Assembly (NCBI GenBank): GCA_015066385.1
Contig: SVOJ01000003.1
Location: 1-64,000 of the forward strand
DNA: 64,000 nt
DNA from: Oscillospiraceae bacterium
GTDB taxonomy: Bacteria; Bacillota; Clostridia; Oscillospirales; Acutalibacteraceae
Reading direction: 5' to 3'
The notes under the pieces were generated by a model. It was not told the DNA's origin, searched no databases, and saw only the letters and a program-made list of their open reading frames with translations. Positions 17,065-24,914 of this stretch are shown here, in pieces. The position numbers and the translations under genes are program-made. How positions within the stretch are numbered: the first letter of the stretch is position 1; each line of letters starts with the position of its first letter.

Positions 17065-18501
17065 TTAACGGAAGTTTATATAACCGAAAACAAGCAGCCC
17101 GGCCATTAAAACATGGAAGAACGGAAGGACCGTGATATCGCCGCCGAAGGATACAAGAAACTCTTTGACGGATTTTGATTTTCTGTAGTTTTCGATGACT
17201 CTCTGGGGACGGTAGAAGTACGCAAGATCGAACAGAATATAACCGACACAGTAGAAAATCCATGTTTCCCAAAGGGTATAGCCTCTTATAATCTGACCGA
17301 CCAGAATAACAGCACCAAGCAGAATCAGGAATATGCGGATGAGTTTGATGCCTTTATAATCCCAATAACGCTCAAGACCGTCATGCTGTGCAATGACATA
17401 GTACATCGTGAAACAGCAAATAATGCTTGCCATGGTTGTTGAACCGAGCATAACAAGTGCAAGCGGACCTACCATATAGCAGGGGCGTTCAAGCACTTCG
17501 ACAATGTTCATATCAACTTCACCGAATGCACGGGTGATTTTGTTGCCGTTTCTGCGGTAGGGGATTATGAAAAGGAAGATAGTGAGAATGATCAGTGCGC
17601 AGAATACCCATGAAAGGGTAATATCAACCTTTTCGGGGAGCATATACCACAGTTTACCTGCGGCTTCTGCCTGCTCAAGATTTTTGGCGGCAAGAGGCCA
17701 ACCGAGAACAAACGCGGCACTGATGCCAAGTCCGTTAAAGCAGCCCTGTGTGAACTCCATGATTTTCCAACCGTCAATAATGTTAAGTTCATCCAACTTG
17801 CCGAAAAGCCGTTTGCCGTTTTTGAGCGGATGCATCTGCTTATCGTAGAATGTAATGGCAACGACCCAACCGATCGAGCCTGCAAGTGCGCCGCCGATCC
17901 ACATGAGAATACCGAAAATATCGCGGCGGATTGCCATAAGTATCAACAGACCTGCTACGATTACAATATTACGTCCCCATTCCTCACGGCTGTCCTTTGA
18001 AAAGCAGACCTTTGGCATTTTACCGTTTTCGGGGTCATAGGGTGTGTTGAAAATGTGATAGCCGATTTCCTGCACAAAGGGAACAAGTGCAAAGAAAATA
18101 ACGAAGTCGTACCATTTGTAAACAACACCGCTCATAGCGGAGAAACTGACACCTAAAAATCCCGCACCGAGACCGCTCCATATGGAGCCTTTGAATGCCA
18201 ATGCCAGATATCCCAACGGCGGACTGTAGCGCGGTGAATCATGGTCAAGGACAAGCCCCATTGTTGAGCCGTAGGGTTCCATACCGCCATAAAAGTAGCC
18301 GAGAGCGCAAGCGGCTGCAAATAAAAATACATTATCCATCAGAAGCTCTGAGCCTGTGTACCAGACACAGAGAATGCCCATGAAAGCACCGGGTAACATA
18401 GCGCCTTTTTCGCCGCCGATTGCCGAGCCGCGCATACCCCATCCAAAACACATGGTAATCATGCTGATTGCTAAAAATAAAAATATGTTTTGCGTTTCCA
18501 T
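17065..18501 (-). CDS. Polytopic membrane protein, unknown family (copy 1)
   Basis: A 478-residue protein with about eleven hydrophobic segments, paralogous over its full length to the downstream gene. The two share the first-helix segment CFGWGMRGSAIGGEKGAMLP and the glycine-rich block GYFYGGMEPYGSTM. Hydrophilic loops include the conserved FNTPYDPENGKMPK and HPLKNGKR-FGKLDELN. No ATP-binding, PTS or MFS signature is visible. The ATG at 18501 fits AAAGGG 8 bases upstream better than the TTG at 18507. It follows the second sialidase-fold gene by 26 bases and is clearly in the same operon. Two adjacent copies may form a heteromeric membrane unit or reflect recent duplication. Confidence 0.75.
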   Translation of the reverse strand: METQNIFLFLAISMITMCFGWGMRGSAIGGEKGAMLPGAFMGILCVWYTGSELLMDNVFLFAAACALGYFYGGMEPYGSTMGLVLDHDSPRYSPPLGYLALAFKGSIWSGLGAGFLGVSFSAMSGVVYKWYDFVIFFALVPFVQEIGYHIFNTPYDPENGKMPKVCFSKDSREEWGRNIVIVAGLLILMAIRRDIFGILMWIGGALAGSIGWVVAITFYDKQMHPLKNGKRLFGKLDELNIIDGWKIMEFTQGCFNGLGISAAFVLGWPLAAKNLEQAEAAGKLWYMLPEKVDITLSWVFCALIILTIFLFIIPYRRNGNKITRAFGEVDMNIVEVLERPCYMVGPLALVMLGSTTMASIICCFTMYYVIAQHDGLERYWDYKGIKLIRIFLILLGAVILVGQIIRGYTLWETWIFYCVGYILFDLAYFYRPQRVIENYRKSKSVKEFLVSFGGDITVLPFFHVLMAGLLVFGYINFR

Positions 18502-18527
18502 ATGCAAAGCCCTTTCTTAAACCTTGT

Positions 18528-19544
18528 TTATTTTTCGATACGAACCACAGCGTAGCCGATTTTTTTTCGTGCACAGGTATAGACCATGTGAAGAAGATTA
18601 CCCTGCGCAACAATGGACGGATATGAAAATTCTACACCGGGTTGCGTTTCAAGTTCAATGCGGACAGGGTATGTAGCACCGTTATCCTCCGAAAGGAACA
18701 GGCAAAGCGGGGTGCGGTCACCCCAGTTTTCGCTTACCGGGTTGCAGATCAGTCCTAAAACACCGCAATCGGTCATCGCAGCACCGATACCGCTGTTGTT
18801 GTTTGGCATATCGGTAGGTCTGGCAACAGACCAGGTGCGACCGAAGTCTTTTGATTCACTGCAATAAATCCAATTCAGATTCGTACGGGCAAGCATATAA
18901 ACTCTGCCGTCGTGAGCCTGATCTTCCCATACGGCAGGCTGAATCAGCCCCTCGCCATCCTTGGGAAGTTCCTCTTTGCGGTTGCAGATCGTGCCGTCGG
19001 GCAGTTCAAATGCAACGGGTGCAGAAAGTTTCCATGTTTTGCCGTTGTCTTCACTGTAGTCTGTCCATGACTCCCAACGGTCACACAGATCCTCAGTAGA
19101 ACCGGGGGCAAGAAGTGCACCGTTTGAAAGTCTTATCATCTGATTTTTAACGGGCCCTCTTCCGCCGATGTCACCGGGCACAAGCTCAGTGGGGGTTGAC
19201 CATGTCTTACCTCCGTCGGAAGAAACACTTTTCATTGAGTACCAATGGCCTTCGTCAATGCCGCTTTTATAAATCAGCGTCAGAACGCCGTCCTCAGCAA
19301 AAAGAGTCGGGTTCCAGTCTGCCTCGCCGTCGTCAGGCGTTACGGGAACGGGTGTGCTCCAAGTACCGTCACGTCGTGAAAACCATATGCGAACATTGGG
19401 ATTTTTTTCTTTTATACCGCCAAACCACGCTGCGGTGGGGCTGCCGTCGCAAATCGCAACCGTTGCGGCATGACATTCGCCGGTTTCTTCGTTAATTCCT
19501 TCGGTTTCTATGTATTCCTGATATAAAACCTCTGCCTTAATCAT
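18528..19544 (-). CDS. BNR-repeat sialidase-fold protein (exo-alpha-sialidase-like)
   Basis: This 338-residue six-bladed propeller-type protein resembles the BNR_2 group. Asp-box-like motifs are visible (SSDGGKTWS, SEDNGKTWK, SKDFGRTWS, SEDNGATYP). The conserved start GECHAATVAICDG--TAAWFGG and end FSYPSIVAQGNLLHMVYT are typical of this group. It lacks a signal peptide, unlike classic secreted sialidases. The first codon overlaps the stop of the upstream BNR gene (ATGA), so translation is coupled. Relatives include sialidases and other enzymes of acidic sugars. I cannot assign a catalytic triad with confidence, so the substrate is left open. Confidence 0.75.
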   Translation of the reverse strand: MIKAEVLYQEYIETEGINEETGECHAATVAICDGSPTAAWFGGIKEKNPNVRIWFSRRDGTWSTPVPVTPDDGEADWNPTLFAEDGVLTLIYKSGIDEGHWYSMKSVSSDGGKTWSTPTELVPGDIGGRGPVKNQMIRLSNGALLAPGSTEDLCDRWESWTDYSEDNGKTWKLSAPVAFELPDGTICNRKEELPKDGEGLIQPAVWEDQAHDGRVYMLARTNLNWIYCSESKDFGRTWSVARPTDMPNNNSGIGAAMTDCGVLGLICNPVSENWGDRTPLCLFLSEDNGATYPVRIELETQPGVEFSYPSIVAQGNLLHMVYTCARKKIGYAVVRIEK

Positions 19545-20584
19545 TTGTTAAACTCTCCTAAATCCGAAATTACGGTGTCCGCTACAAAACGGGGGGCTTC
19601 CTCACCGAGATTATAGTAATAAAGAATATGTACCTCGTTATTAAATACAGCTATACGGGGATAACCGATGTCTGTGTTGACCGCATCCGTACGCAGTGCC
19701 TGCGGTTCACTCCAGAGTTTACCGTCACGTGTGGTTGTAATGAAAAGTCCGCAAGGAGCCTGCCTGCGAAAGAATGCAAGCATTACCGTTCCGTCGGGCA
19801 ACGAACACAGGGCTGGCGGGCTGCCTCCGCTCATATCTTCATCAATGTATGCAAGTTTCGTTTCGTAGACCCAGGTTTTTCCTTCATCATTGCTCAGATA
19901 CACATCAAGTTGTGTGAATCCGGGTTCATTTTCACTGGCATAACGTGCAATTCCGAGCAGCGAACCGTCAGGAAGTCTTGCAAGAGCAGGCATAATTCGA
20001 AAATCGCCCTTGGGCGGGTCTTCGCCCATCATGCCCAGTTTTTCCCATTTACCGTCAAAAGTAAGTTTTGCGGCAAAAGCATTACCTTCGTAGCCGTCAG
20101 CCTTTACGCCTGTCATGGCAAGAAGAAAATAACCGTCACAGACAAGATAATCGGTTCTTGCACTGACACCGACAAGACCAAAATCGGGAATATAGAACGG
20201 ACCTTCCCAGTTTTTGCCTCCGTCGTTAGTAACTAAAAACTGTGTGAATACATTGCCGTCCCATCCCGAAGGCATCAGATACAGTGCGCTTTCAGCAGAG
20301 AGCAGGTCTGCAGGTACATCGGGAAGACATTTCGTGTTTTCATAGTCAATTGCAGGAATTTCGGGAAATTCGTGTACCCATCCTGTTTCAGAACGAAATC
20401 TTGCAAACATCCGCAAGGTAGGGATGGTTCTGTCAAGTGCATGAACACCCGGTCCGTTGTAGTGATGGATACCCTTTTCAAAACCCACAAGCAGTTCGTC
20501 ATTGAATTTCCATATACCGTGATTGGCAGGCCAACCGTAAAAACTCGGCTTATCAAAAGCAACGATATCATGTTTGATTTTCAT
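19541..20584 (-). CDS. BNR-repeat sialidase-fold protein, first of a pair
   Basis: This 347-residue protein has three Asp-box motifs (TNDGGKNW, SNDEGKTW, TTRDGKLW) and a propeller-like pattern, with no signal peptide. It shares the fold but little sequence with the following gene. The segment RTIPTLRMFARF near residue 50 could stand in for the Arg-rich N-terminal sialidase motif, but this is uncertain. The ATG at 20584 has AAAAGG nine bases upstream; the frame is open to 20626, inside the preceding terminator. It is separated from kdsB by that stem-loop, so expression relative to kdsB may be reduced by partial termination. Possible role: cleavage or binding of a sialic- or ulosonic-acid glycan. 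Confidence 0.72.
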   Translation of the reverse strand: MKIKHDIVAFDKPSFYGWPANHGIWKFNDELLVGFEKGIHHYNGPGVHALDRTIPTLRMFARFRSETGWVHEFPEIPAIDYENTKCLPDVPADLLSAESALYLMPSGWDGNVFTQFLVTNDGGKNWEGPFYIPDFGLVGVSARTDYLVCDGYFLLAMTGVKADGYEGNAFAAKLTFDGKWEKLGMMGEDPPKGDFRIMPALARLPDGSLLGIARYASENEPGFTQLDVYLSNDEGKTWVYETKLAYIDEDMSGGSPPALCSLPDGTVMLAFFRRQAPCGLFITTTRDGKLWSEPQALRTDAVNTDIGYPRIAVFNNEVHILYYYNLGEEAPRFVADTVISDLGEFNK

Positions 20585-20615
20585 ATCCGTAAACCTTTTC
20601 TGATATTTTAATTGA

Positions 20616-20652
20616 AAAAGCCCCACTTAAAACGGAAGTATTGCAAGTGGGG
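20616..20652 (-). terminator. Terminator or attenuator after kdsB
   Basis: An 8-bp GC-rich stem (20621-20628 with 20645-20652) with a 16-base loop, followed on the minus strand by CTTTTTC. It lies inside the gene cluster, so it probably lowers rather than abolishes read-through into the BNR genes. Confidence 0.65.
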
Positions 20653-20665
20653 ACTTGCTTAAAAC

Positions 20666-21415
20666 TCAGCAGCCATGCAATTCTTTGTAAATGCGGATGA
20701 CCTCCTGCAGGTCTTCTTCTGTGTCCACACTGACGGCTTTATAATGTGCCGGTGCGGGAACGATTTTGATTTTGTAGCCGTGTTCAAGTACTTTGAGCTG
20801 TTCAAGAGACTCAGCCTCGGAAAGCGGCGTGGGGGCGAGTTTTGTATATTGATTGAGGAATTCATGCGTATAAGCATAAATGCCGATGTGTTCAAAATAT
20901 CTTGCATGTTCTGCATGACGGGGATACGGAATGGGAGAACGGGAGAAATAAATTGCATTGCCGTTGACATCGCTGACGACCTTGACAACGGTGTTGTTGA
21001 GCACATATTCTTCATCACCCGTGATTTCCAGACTGCCTGTTGCCATGACACAATCGGGGCTGTTGATCAGCGCAGAACTGATATCGTCAATAATTTCAGG
21101 GGGAACGAGAGGTTCGTCACCCTGAATATTGATAACATAGTCGCAATCATAATGGCTTGCTGCTTCTGCAACACGGTCAGAGCCCGTGGGATGATTAACG
21201 CTTGTCATAACTGCTTCGCCGCCGAATGCAATAACTGCATCATAAACTCGCTGATCATCTGTTGCAACAACAACCTTGCTGAGAATCTTTGATTTACTTG
21301 CATTTTCATAAACATGCTGAATCATCGGTTTGCCGCAGATATCTTTAAGGGGCTTGCCGGGAAGACGGGAAGAGCCGTAACGGGCGGGAATAACACCTAA
21401 AACTTTAGCACTCAT
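20666..21415 (-). CDS. kdsB: 3-deoxy-manno-octulosonate cytidylyltransferase (CMP-Kdo synthetase)
   Basis: KdsB activates Kdo with CTP to give CMP-Kdo. The 249-residue protein carries the signature set: GVIPARYGSSRLPGKPL at the N-terminus, VVVATDD, HPTGSDRVAEAA, VINIQGDEPLVPP and the Kdo-specific AIYFSRSPIPYPR, ending SVDTEEDL. This fits KdsB better than the related CMP-sialate synthetase NeuA. AAAAGGAG lies upstream of the ATG, 25 bases after the previous gene. A Kdo-activating enzyme is unexpected in a Gram-positive-type cell without lipopolysaccharide. No kdsA, kdsC, kdsD or Kdo transferase is in the window. It may activate a salvaged or capsular acid sugar. Confidence 0.88.
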   Translation of the reverse strand: MSAKVLGVIPARYGSSRLPGKPLKDICGKPMIQHVYENASKSKILSKVVVATDDQRVYDAVIAFGGEAVMTSVNHPTGSDRVAEAASHYDCDYVINIQGDEPLVPPEIIDDISSALINSPDCVMATGSLEITGDEEYVLNNTVVKVVSDVNGNAIYFSRSPIPYPRHAEHARYFEHIGIYAYTHEFLNQYTKLAPTPLSEAESLEQLKVLEHGYKIKIVPAPAHYKAVSVDTEEDLQEVIRIYKELHGC

Positions 21416-21439
21416 TATATAAAACTCCTTTTCTTAAAC

Positions 21440-22651
21440 TCAAAAACTGTATTTGTCGCGCAGCGCATTGCGCATTTTATTAAGAGAGAACGGCTTGATT
21501 TCGTCGCAAATGCGCTCACGCATTGCCTTGCCTTCTTCCGTATTTTGCGGTGCACTCGTGAAGTCGAGCGTTACGCCGAGTTCCTTGCAGATGCGGTCGA
21601 TAAAAATCGGCCAAAGTTCGCCGATATCACCGATAACGGGAATGCTGTTTTCGAGACGTGTAAATGCGGACATTTCCATACGGAAAGGGATTTTGGTAAG
21701 TTTGGTTTTTGGAAGCCCTTCATTGATTGCTTTCTGAATAATTTCGCTCTGTTTGTTGAGATCCCACGAACGCTTGAGATTTTCGTCAAGGTCAAAGCGG
21801 ATGAGAGTTTTGTCCTTGAGGCTGTAGGTGGGCAGACCGTTCATTGAAGCCCAAATGCCGTGACCGGTATATGTTTCAAAAGGACCGTCGTGGATTTCCT
21901 GCGTAAGCGCAACTGCAGATTCAATAATAACATCTGCTTCAGAAAGCATTTTTGCAATACGCTTGCATCGCTGACTTACGGGAATACTGTCAGAGATACA
22001 AAGACCGACCTGGCCGCCGCCGATAAGCTGAGGAACACTGACAAGGACAGGTACACCCTTAATTGCGCCTGCGCCAATCATTGTATTCGGATCCGCTCCG
22101 AGACCTGCAACGTACTCGAAGCTTTCGCCGAGTGTCTGCGCCGCAACCATAACCTCAGTAGAAACAGTTTCGTTAAAGTAGCCAACGGGGTAAGCCATAT
22201 TTCCTGCTGCTTTAATGATAACTTTGCCCTCTGCCTTTTCACAGATGGAAACCAATTCTTCATCAAGCGGAAGCTCTGAACGAATTCGTGCCCATTCTTC
22301 TTCGCTGAGTTGTGTAAGTTCATAGATATTACCGCGGCAACGGATGTTTTCCGGACATTTGTCGCCGAGAATATCCGCATCAAAACGCTTGACTCTGTCA
22401 AGAGTGCCGCCCATTTCGTGAGATATAACGGCAGAACTTGTTGTTACGCCGTCAATAAGACCTGCGTGAATGAGAGCAGCAATAAGCGTTGTAACACCCT
22501 CGTGAAGATTCGGGCCGCTTCCTATAACAGCCGCAACTTTGCCGCCGCGCTTTTTTACTTCTATAACCTTTTCAATCGCAGTGTTTAAAAATTCCTTTGT
22601 TTCATCAGGGAGTGCCTGATAAAGCTGTTCAACCAAAGCAGGTGATGCCAT
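21440..22651 (-). CDS. Conserved protein of unknown function, possible NAD-binding fold
   Basis: This 403-residue soluble protein matches no family I can name with certainty. Glycine-rich segments suggest a nucleotide-binding fold: AAVIGSGPNLHEGVTTLIAA near residue 45, AGLGADPNTMIGAGA and PQLIGGGQVGL. The N-terminal block, followed by HAGLIDGVTTSSAV-SHEMGG, weakly recalls deoxyhypusine-synthase-like proteins, but I would not assign that activity. The ATG at 22651 is preceded by AGGAG at 8 bases; an in-frame TTG at 22657 is too close to it. It lies 25 bases before kdsB and is co-transcribed with it. A role in handling the same acid sugar is inferred from position only. Confidence 0.7.
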   Translation of the reverse strand: MASPALVEQLYQALPDETKEFLNTAIEKVIEVKKRGGKVAAVIGSGPNLHEGVTTLIAALIHAGLIDGVTTSSAVISHEMGGTLDRVKRFDADILGDKCPENIRCRGNIYELTQLSEEEWARIRSELPLDEELVSICEKAEGKVIIKAAGNMAYPVGYFNETVSTEVMVAAQTLGESFEYVAGLGADPNTMIGAGAIKGVPVLVSVPQLIGGGQVGLCISDSIPVSQRCKRIAKMLSEADVIIESAVALTQEIHDGPFETYTGHGIWASMNGLPTYSLKDKTLIRFDLDENLKRSWDLNKQSEIIQKAINEGLPKTKLTKIPFRMEMSAFTRLENSIPVIGDIGELWPIFIDRICKELGVTLDFTSAPQNTEEGKAMRERICDEIKPFSLNKMRNALRDKYSF

Positions 22652-22713
22652 AATCAAATCTCCTGTTCTTAATTATTCAACAAATTTTTTGCTTAACTCT
22701 TTTTGATAAAAAT

Positions 22714-23274
22714 TCACTTGATTTTTTTGCCGAAGCAAGCATCATCATGATCAAGTGATAAAAGTGTGAAATCATATTTTTTGTAGAAGTTTACTGCTCT
22801 TTCGTTTCTCGGACCGCAGGTCAGGCAGACGCCACAGACCCCTTTTTTTGCCAAATGGTCACACATAGTGTCAATGAGTTTACCGCCCAGCCCCATTCTC
22901 TGATATTCGGGAAGAATATTTATATGAAAATGTGCAGGATATTCTTCCTTGAATTTTTCGGGGACATTGTATGCGGTCGATGCCCACTCGTATCTGTCAT
23001 CGCCGTAACTGTCCGAGCGTGGAAGATATTCACTGTCGAAAATCTTCTTAAATCTGTCAAAATTTTCTGCACAGATTATATAACCTACCACTCTGTCGTC
23101 ATCTTCGAGAACAAAGCAGTTTTCAGGCTCGTGTTCGATGTAATAATTACAAAACGTGTTATGGTAAAACTGTCCCGTTAAATAATTCGGCACTTCCTCG
23201 GGCCCCTCGCTGTTATCGCAGACAAAATGCATATCAGCACGGTCCTTTTCTTCATACTTTCTGATAAATATCAT
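22714..23274 (-). CDS. GNAT-family N-acetyltransferase
   Basis: This 186-residue protein shows the acetyl-CoA-binding motif HINILPEYQRMGLGGKLID (the Q-x-x-G-x-G/A loop) followed by LTCGPRNERAVNFYKKYDF, the usual GNAT C-terminal pattern. An N-terminal insertion (LPRSDSYGDDRYEWAS) is unusual. The acceptor is unknown; being first in the kdsB/BNR cluster, an amino-sugar acceptor is possible. No terminator is visible in the 62 bases before the next gene. The ribosome site (GGTGAG) is weak. Confidence 0.8.
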   Translation of the reverse strand: MIFIRKYEEKDRADMHFVCDNSEGPEEVPNYLTGQFYHNTFCNYYIEHEPENCFVLEDDDRVVGYIICAENFDRFKKIFDSEYLPRSDSYGDDRYEWASTAYNVPEKFKEEYPAHFHINILPEYQRMGLGGKLIDTMCDHLAKKGVCGVCLTCGPRNERAVNFYKKYDFTLLSLDHDDACFGKKIK

Positions 23275-23309
23275 TATAACTCACCACCCTCAATCCGGTT
23301 TACAGGTAT

Positions 23310-23338
23310 AGAGTATCATAAAGATTTAAAAAAAGCAA
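23310..23338 (-). promoter_or_regulatory. Promoter of the GNAT/kdsB/BNR cluster
   Basis: On the minus strand TTGCTT (23338-23333), a 17-base spacer and TACTCT (23315-23310) with an extended TGA. Its -35 box is only 8 bases from that of the divergent ceramidase-like operon, so one regulator could control both. Confidence 0.5.
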
Positions 23339-23346
23339 TAATTTAC

Positions 23347-23375
23347 TTGAATTTTTTTTGAAATAGATGTATAGT
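23347..23375 (+). promoter_or_regulatory. Promoter of the ceramidase-like pair
   Basis: TTGAAT (23347-23352), a 17-base spacer and TATAGT (23370-23375), 30 bases before the start codon. Confidence 0.6.
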
Positions 23376-23405
23376 AAAGATATACAGTTTTCAGGAGGGT
23401 TGAAT

Positions 23406-24884
23406 ATGAGTTTTAAGGACAATTTAACAAAAAAAGCGGTAAATGTCCTGATAAATTCCATCCTTTCAACTATGCCGAAAGGATGCTTCACAACGCAGGA
23501 AAGTTCGGATAAATTTATGCTGTCCGGTAATGACAGCTTTTCATATATTCCGGGTGAAAAATGGACCTGCGGCTTTGGCAAGGCATCATTTACCCCTGCC
23601 GACTACAACAGCAAAACATATTATATTGCCGGCTATGATTCGAATAACCCCGTAAAGGGAGTTCTTGATGACCTGTATGCAAGAGCAGTTTATCTTGACG
23701 ACAACAGAGGTGACGGCGGTGTGATTTTCTGTTCACTTGATTGCGTGGGCATGAGCAGAAAGGACATAAACGACATAAGAAAAATTGCTCTTGAAAGCGG
23801 CAGACTCGGCAAAATCAAATCATTGAATATTGCTTCGACTCATACACACGCGGGAATTGATACCCAGGGTCTTTGGGGCGAAAAAATTTACAAAAGCGGC
23901 AAAGATAAAGTTTTTATGGAAAATCTTAAAAAATCTGCGGCGCAGGCTGTCATTACAGCTTTTGAAAACAGAAAAGACGGCAGGCTTTTTATGGGTTACT
24001 CCGTTGTTGAGGATATGCAGGCAGATGTCAGAACACCCGTAACCTACGACAAGAACCTGACAAGATTCCGCTTTTCACCCGACGACAAATCAGGCGATAT
24101 TTATATAGTGAATTTTGCTTCTCACGCAGAGTTACTCGGAACAACATCGGTTATCAGCGCCGATTTTCCTGCATACCTAATCAGAGAAATTGAAGAACGC
24201 ATACCCGGCTCAGATGCCGTGTTCTTCAACGGGGCCATAGGAGGTATGATTTCCGCTAAAGAAATAAAAAAGGTTTACAGGGATTCCATTGACTGCGAAG
24301 CATATATGAAAGGCTTCGGAAAGCAATTGGGAGAAATAGCTCTTTCCGTTAATAACGAAACGGAATTAAATCCTGTCCTTAACATAAAATCCAGGGGTAT
24401 TGCCGTTCCCGGTGACAACACGGTGCTGATTCTTGCAAGATATCTTAAGGTGCTTAATAATGATATCGGCAGAACAGAAAAGAGAAACAAGGTGTGCATT
24501 TATTCCGAAGTGGGATATATGGAATTGGGCGATAAGGATGTTGCCGTCTTCCTGGTGCCCGGCGAGCTCTTTCCCGAACTTTATAACGGAGATTTTCTTA
24601 CGGAAAAAGACAGTGCAAACCACACAACGGCAAACTATCGGAAGGTGCTTGCCGATATGACAGAATGCAGGCACAAATTCGTTATCGGTCTTTGTAACGA
24701 CGAACTTGGCTACATTCTTGCAGAAAACGATTTCCTGCTGAACGAAACGCTGCCTTACATCAATGAGGCTACCGATGATATGGACAGAGACCACTATGAG
24801 GAAACAAACTCAACCGGTCCCGAAACAGGGAAAATTATTCTTGATGAAACAGAAAGCCTGATTAAATCGGCTTATAATTGCTAA
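23406..24884 (+). CDS. Neutral-ceramidase-like zinc hydrolase, cytoplasmic form
   Basis: This 492-residue protein resembles the neutral/alkaline ceramidase N-terminal domain family. Four expected active-site elements are visible in order: the zinc-His segment IASTHTHAG (about residue 145), a second His in NFASHAELL (about 239), the zinc Glu in LVPGELFPE (about 387) and a conserved Tyr in CNDELGYIL (about 435). The second paralogue follows after 30 bases. There is no signal peptide. The ATG at 23406 is preceded by AGGAGGG; the ATG at 23367 lies within the promoter. Family members hydrolyse ceramides, but many bacterial relatives are uncharacterised, so an N-acyl or other amide substrate is also possible. 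Confidence 0.78.
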   Translation: MSFKDNLTKKAVNVLINSILSTMPKGCFTTQESSDKFMLSGNDSFSYIPGEKWTCGFGKASFTPADYNSKTYYIAGYDSNNPVKGVLDDLYARAVYLDDNRGDGGVIFCSLDCVGMSRKDINDIRKIALESGRLGKIKSLNIASTHTHAGIDTQGLWGEKIYKSGKDKVFMENLKKSAAQAVITAFENRKDGRLFMGYSVVEDMQADVRTPVTYDKNLTRFRFSPDDKSGDIYIVNFASHAELLGTTSVISADFPAYLIREIEERIPGSDAVFFNGAIGGMISAKEIKKVYRDSIDCEAYMKGFGKQLGEIALSVNNETELNPVLNIKSRGIAVPGDNTVLILARYLKVLNNDIGRTEKRNKVCIYSEVGYMELGDKDVAVFLVPGELFPELYNGDFLTEKDSANHTTANYRKVLADMTECRHKFVIGLCNDELGYILAENDFLLNETLPYINEATDDMDRDHYEETNSTGPETGKIILDETESLIKSAYNC

Positions 24885-24914
24885 ACCAACAATATAATAA
24901 GGAGATGTAAAAAA

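Noticed and set aside
20666-21415. CMP-N-acetylneuraminate synthetase (NeuA) as identity of this gene
   Set aside because: The neighbouring sialidase-fold genes suggest it, but the sequence motifs fit KdsB clearly better.
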